Below are positions 61,883 through 64,000 of a stretch of DNA of 64,000 nt, piece by piece (within the stretch, counting starts at the first letter, position 1; each line of letters begins with the position of its first letter). Source of the stretch: an uncultured Aequorivita sp. (GTDB lineage: Bacteria; Bacteroidota; Bacteroidia; Flavobacteriales; Flavobacteriaceae); the NCBI GenBank assembly GCA_937125455.1, contig CAKZLK010000059.1, positions 1 to 64,000 on the forward strand, read 5' to 3'. The position numbers and the translations under genes are program-made. The notes under the pieces were generated by a model that was given only the letters and a program-made list of their open reading frames with translations, searched no databases and was not told where the DNA came from.

Positions 61883-64000
61883 TTAATTCTGTATTTCTGA
61901 AATAAGATCATCATAGGTATAATATTCCTTTGCTTTATCATTATTCAACGAATACAGAATATTTACTCGCAACGCTTTTAGACCGGTAACACCTTGAAGA
62001 TCTTCTAATTCCAAAAGCTCAATTTCTTCGCCCAATAATTTCTGATGCTGAAGGAACTTTATGTATTTCAAATATTCTTCTTCGTCTTCTTTTTGAGAAT
62101 AAATTATTGCAATTTTCCCTGGCTGGGTTACTCGTTCTTCAGTATGTTTTATATTGGCTTTATCAACCCTTTTCTTTACAACTTCATAGCGTGCATTATA
62201 TGTTCCATCTACATCAAATCGTTTTTCATCCATTCGGAAACGTAGTGATAGAGAACCATTGAAAGCTAAGATCATTGAAGCAACATCCAAAACAATTGGC
62301 AACTTATCCTTAAAACGGTAATAGTTGTTTTCCATTTCACAAACTACCTGCAATTGCCACAATCTTAAGTTTTTAAGGTATACTATATTGAAAGACTTTT
62401 CTTTTGTAATGGATTCTCCAATGTAAAGATTGTGCTCTACACCATCCGTTTTAAAACGCTCAAAATAATGTGGATACATTTTCTGTGCTTCTTGTTGCTT
62501 TTTATCCAATAAAGACGCAAGCCTTTTATTAATAAGCATTACCGATTCGTCATAATCTTTTCTGTATTTATAGACAAAACCAGTGCTCGAGTCAATCAAT
62601 TCGTAATATTCATCCACAAATCCTTTATACAGTTCGTTTTTCTCTCGAATATATTTGAAAAAAGGAATTATTTCCGAAACCAAAAAATTCATTATTTTCT
62701 TCTCGGTATCTACTTGGAGGTTTTCTTCAATTTCATTTAAAAATCCAATTGTATTAAAAATCATTTGATCAATAATAGGCATTGGGTATTGGTTATTCAA
62801 TTTTTTCAAAACCTTTTCAATATAGCCCAATTGAATTAAAAGATCTTGTTTAGTTGCTTCATTTCTTGCCTCAGAGGATCCTTTTATATCAGTTTGTCCA
62901 TAGAGTGGAAAAACATCTTCAAAAACAACCTCACGGAAAAAAGTAGGGTTTCCATCTGCGATTGTGTTTAAGTAGCGTTTTGCTTCTTTTCTAAATTTCC
63001 AATGCACGCTGCTATGGATTGAAGTACATTCTTCCTGAATTACAAGCTCTACTTCGTTTTCAAGATTACTTTTTGAGCGTACAACAGAATCAATAAGAAA
63101 GGGCATAATATCCCTAAGTTTATTGGCGTTTATGGTGTTAAGATCATGGGCATTAGGAGATACAAGTTCCAACACTCCCAGAATTTTTTCTTCTGAAACG
63201 ATAGAGGCAAAAATGGCGCTTTTCATTCCTTGTTCCAACATTTTTTTGTAAAGCAAATTCTCTGGATACAGTTTATGATATCGCTCAGCGTCCGTTACAC
63301 AATAAAATTCCTTTTGTTTGAAAAGTGTATAATAAGAAGCACTACAAAGCGCGTCTTTGCTGATTTGTGATTTTTTCCCTTGAAGAATAAAACTTGGTAT
63401 TTCCTTAAATAATGTTTGCTCAAAAGTTTCATTTTCTTCGTTATAGTCCGTAAAACCTATCATAAGGTCTTTCAGATTGAAAATGGCGCGAAAAATCCGA
63501 CTGAACTCTGTATTGTGAAATCCTGCATTTTTTTCTAAACGCAGTAAGTTGGTTTTGAATTCAGAAATGGAAACATCCATTGTAACGTCCGTTAGCGTTG
63601 CAATTACAAAGCCATTAAAAACCCAACTTCCCGGAGGAAACTTTTCTTTCCAAACCGAAATGTCCTCAAAACTTTCCAACAATTCATTAATATCGTCCTG
63701 GGAAATTTCTTTTGACTTAGGTGTCTTTTGAATATCAACAAAATCCGTGTTGTAGAATAATCTATAGTTTTTAACGATGCCATTCCCGTCGGGAATATTG
63801 TAATAAAAAGAACGTTTAAAATCTACTATTTCACCGTAATAATGATTTAGTATTAAACTACAGCCCATTATATAGAATTGATCTTCATCAAAATTTATAA
63901 TGTCCATTGAAAAATCATCTCCGGCATTTTGTAAAATATCTTTATAGCGCTGGGTACTTTTAAAAGCTACCTCTTGAAATGGAATAGTCGCAAATTTAAT
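61883..64000 (-). CDS. GAF domain-containing protein, 5' end outside window
   Basis: Leftward gene with 705 residues in the window. The frame stays open without stop to base 64000. The residues upstream of the first internal ATG (63907) read like normal protein (VAFKSTQRYKDILQNAG), so the gene is cut by the window edge. A GAF-like sensor region lies at about 160-310 counting from the visible start (FYCVTDAERY, GVLELVSPNAHDLNTINA). Long helical parts follow. The C-terminal part (QPGKIAIIYSQKEDEEEYLKYI) looks Rossmann-like. It is cytoplasmic with no membrane helix. It is convergent with the HD-PycTM gene, with a 3-base gap and no terminator. Confidence 0.8.
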   Translation of the reverse strand: MKFATIPFQEVAFKSTQRYKDILQNAGDDFSMDIINFDEDQFYIMGCSLILNHYYGEIVDFKRSFYYNIPDGNGIVKNYRLFYNTDFVDIQKTPKSKEISQDDINELLESFEDISVWKEKFPPGSWVFNGFVIATLTDVTMDVSISEFKTNLLRLEKNAGFHNTEFSRIFRAIFNLKDLMIGFTDYNEENETFEQTLFKEIPSFILQGKKSQISKDALCSASYYTLFKQKEFYCVTDAERYHKLYPENLLYKKMLEQGMKSAIFASIVSEEKILGVLELVSPNAHDLNTINANKLRDIMPFLIDSVVRSKSNLENEVELVIQEECTSIHSSVHWKFRKEAKRYLNTIADGNPTFFREVVFEDVFPLYGQTDIKGSSEARNEATKQDLLIQLGYIEKVLKKLNNQYPMPIIDQMIFNTIGFLNEIEENLQVDTEKKIMNFLVSEIIPFFKYIREKNELYKGFVDEYYELIDSSTGFVYKYRKDYDESVMLINKRLASLLDKKQQEAQKMYPHYFERFKTDGVEHNLYIGESITKEKSFNIVYLKNLRLWQLQVVCEMENNYYRFKDKLPIVLDVASMILAFNGSLSLRFRMDEKRFDVDGTYNARYEVVKKRVDKANIKHTEERVTQPGKIAIIYSQKEDEEEYLKYIKFLQHQKLLGEEIELLELEDLQGVTGLKALRVNILYSLNNDKAKEYYTYDDLISEIQN

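Noticed and set aside
60695-64000. Complete Pycsar anti-phage operon
   Set aside because: The PycTM-type domain is present, but no cyclase gene is adjacent and the neighbour is a convergent GAF protein.

Overview
The window is a continuous stretch of chromosome from a marine-type member of the Flavobacteriaceae (Bacteroidota). The evidence is the gliding-motility pair gldF/gldG, a type IX secretion (T9SS) C-terminal sorting domain, AT-rich intergenic DNA, almost no Shine-Dalgarno sequences, many TAnnTTTG promoter -7 boxes, and lineage-typical genes (DUF4294, DUF4870, DUF1573, PycTM/DUF5706). I cannot fix the genus. No phage, IS transposase or CRISPR array is visible. The left edge lies inside a 16S rRNA gene and the right edge lies inside a GAF-domain gene.

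Layout. 1-885: the 5' end of a leftward 16S gene with its leader and promoter. 886-8000: DUF4294 protein, M42 aminopeptidase, an overlapping MBOAT/SGNH O-acylation pair, an AGCS amino acid symporter and a long PagL-like lipid A deacylase homologue. 8057-14725: a 2222-residue T9SS-exported repeat protein built from twelve super-repeats of about 445 bp. 15133-28085: housekeeping and cell-envelope genes (purC, phoH, SAM hydroxide adenosyltransferase, ABM protein, gldF, gldG, dnaN, DUF1573, DUF4870, mnmE, FKBP, a COG2509 flavoprotein, lplA and a 46-residue membrane protein).

28087-51903 is one leftward run of about 23 genes for a surface polysaccharide. In transcription order it holds a PAPS-making block (cysQ, tandem DUF2061, cysC, cysD, cysN, with a four-helix-bundle S23 gene between cysD and cysN). 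Then come flippase, sulfotransferase, Wzy-like protein, glycosyltransferase, GNAT, deacetylase, CapK-like enzyme, second glycosyltransferase, phosphoglycosyltransferase, an unknown 112-residue protein, formyltransferase, second phosphoglycosyltransferase, aminotransferase, 4,6-dehydratase, and Wza-, Wzc- and Wzi-like export proteins. PAPS synthesis beside a sulfotransferase, with no sulfate-reduction genes, suggests a sulfated polysaccharide. Dehydratase, aminotransferase and formyltransferase together suggest an N-formylated amino-dideoxy sugar.

52372-64000: dps, then two convergent paralogues of about 1240 residues. Each has a lipoprotein signal, a calcineurin-like phosphoesterase region, a middle region with CotH/FAM20-kinase-like motifs, and a C-terminal BamA/D15-type beta-barrel. 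One paralogue has lost several metal ligands of the phosphoesterase. They are followed by an HD-PycTM fusion without its cyclase and a GAF-domain protein cut by the window edge. The paralogue pair is my best candidate for an undescribed system. The S23 gene with its associated short repeats is second.
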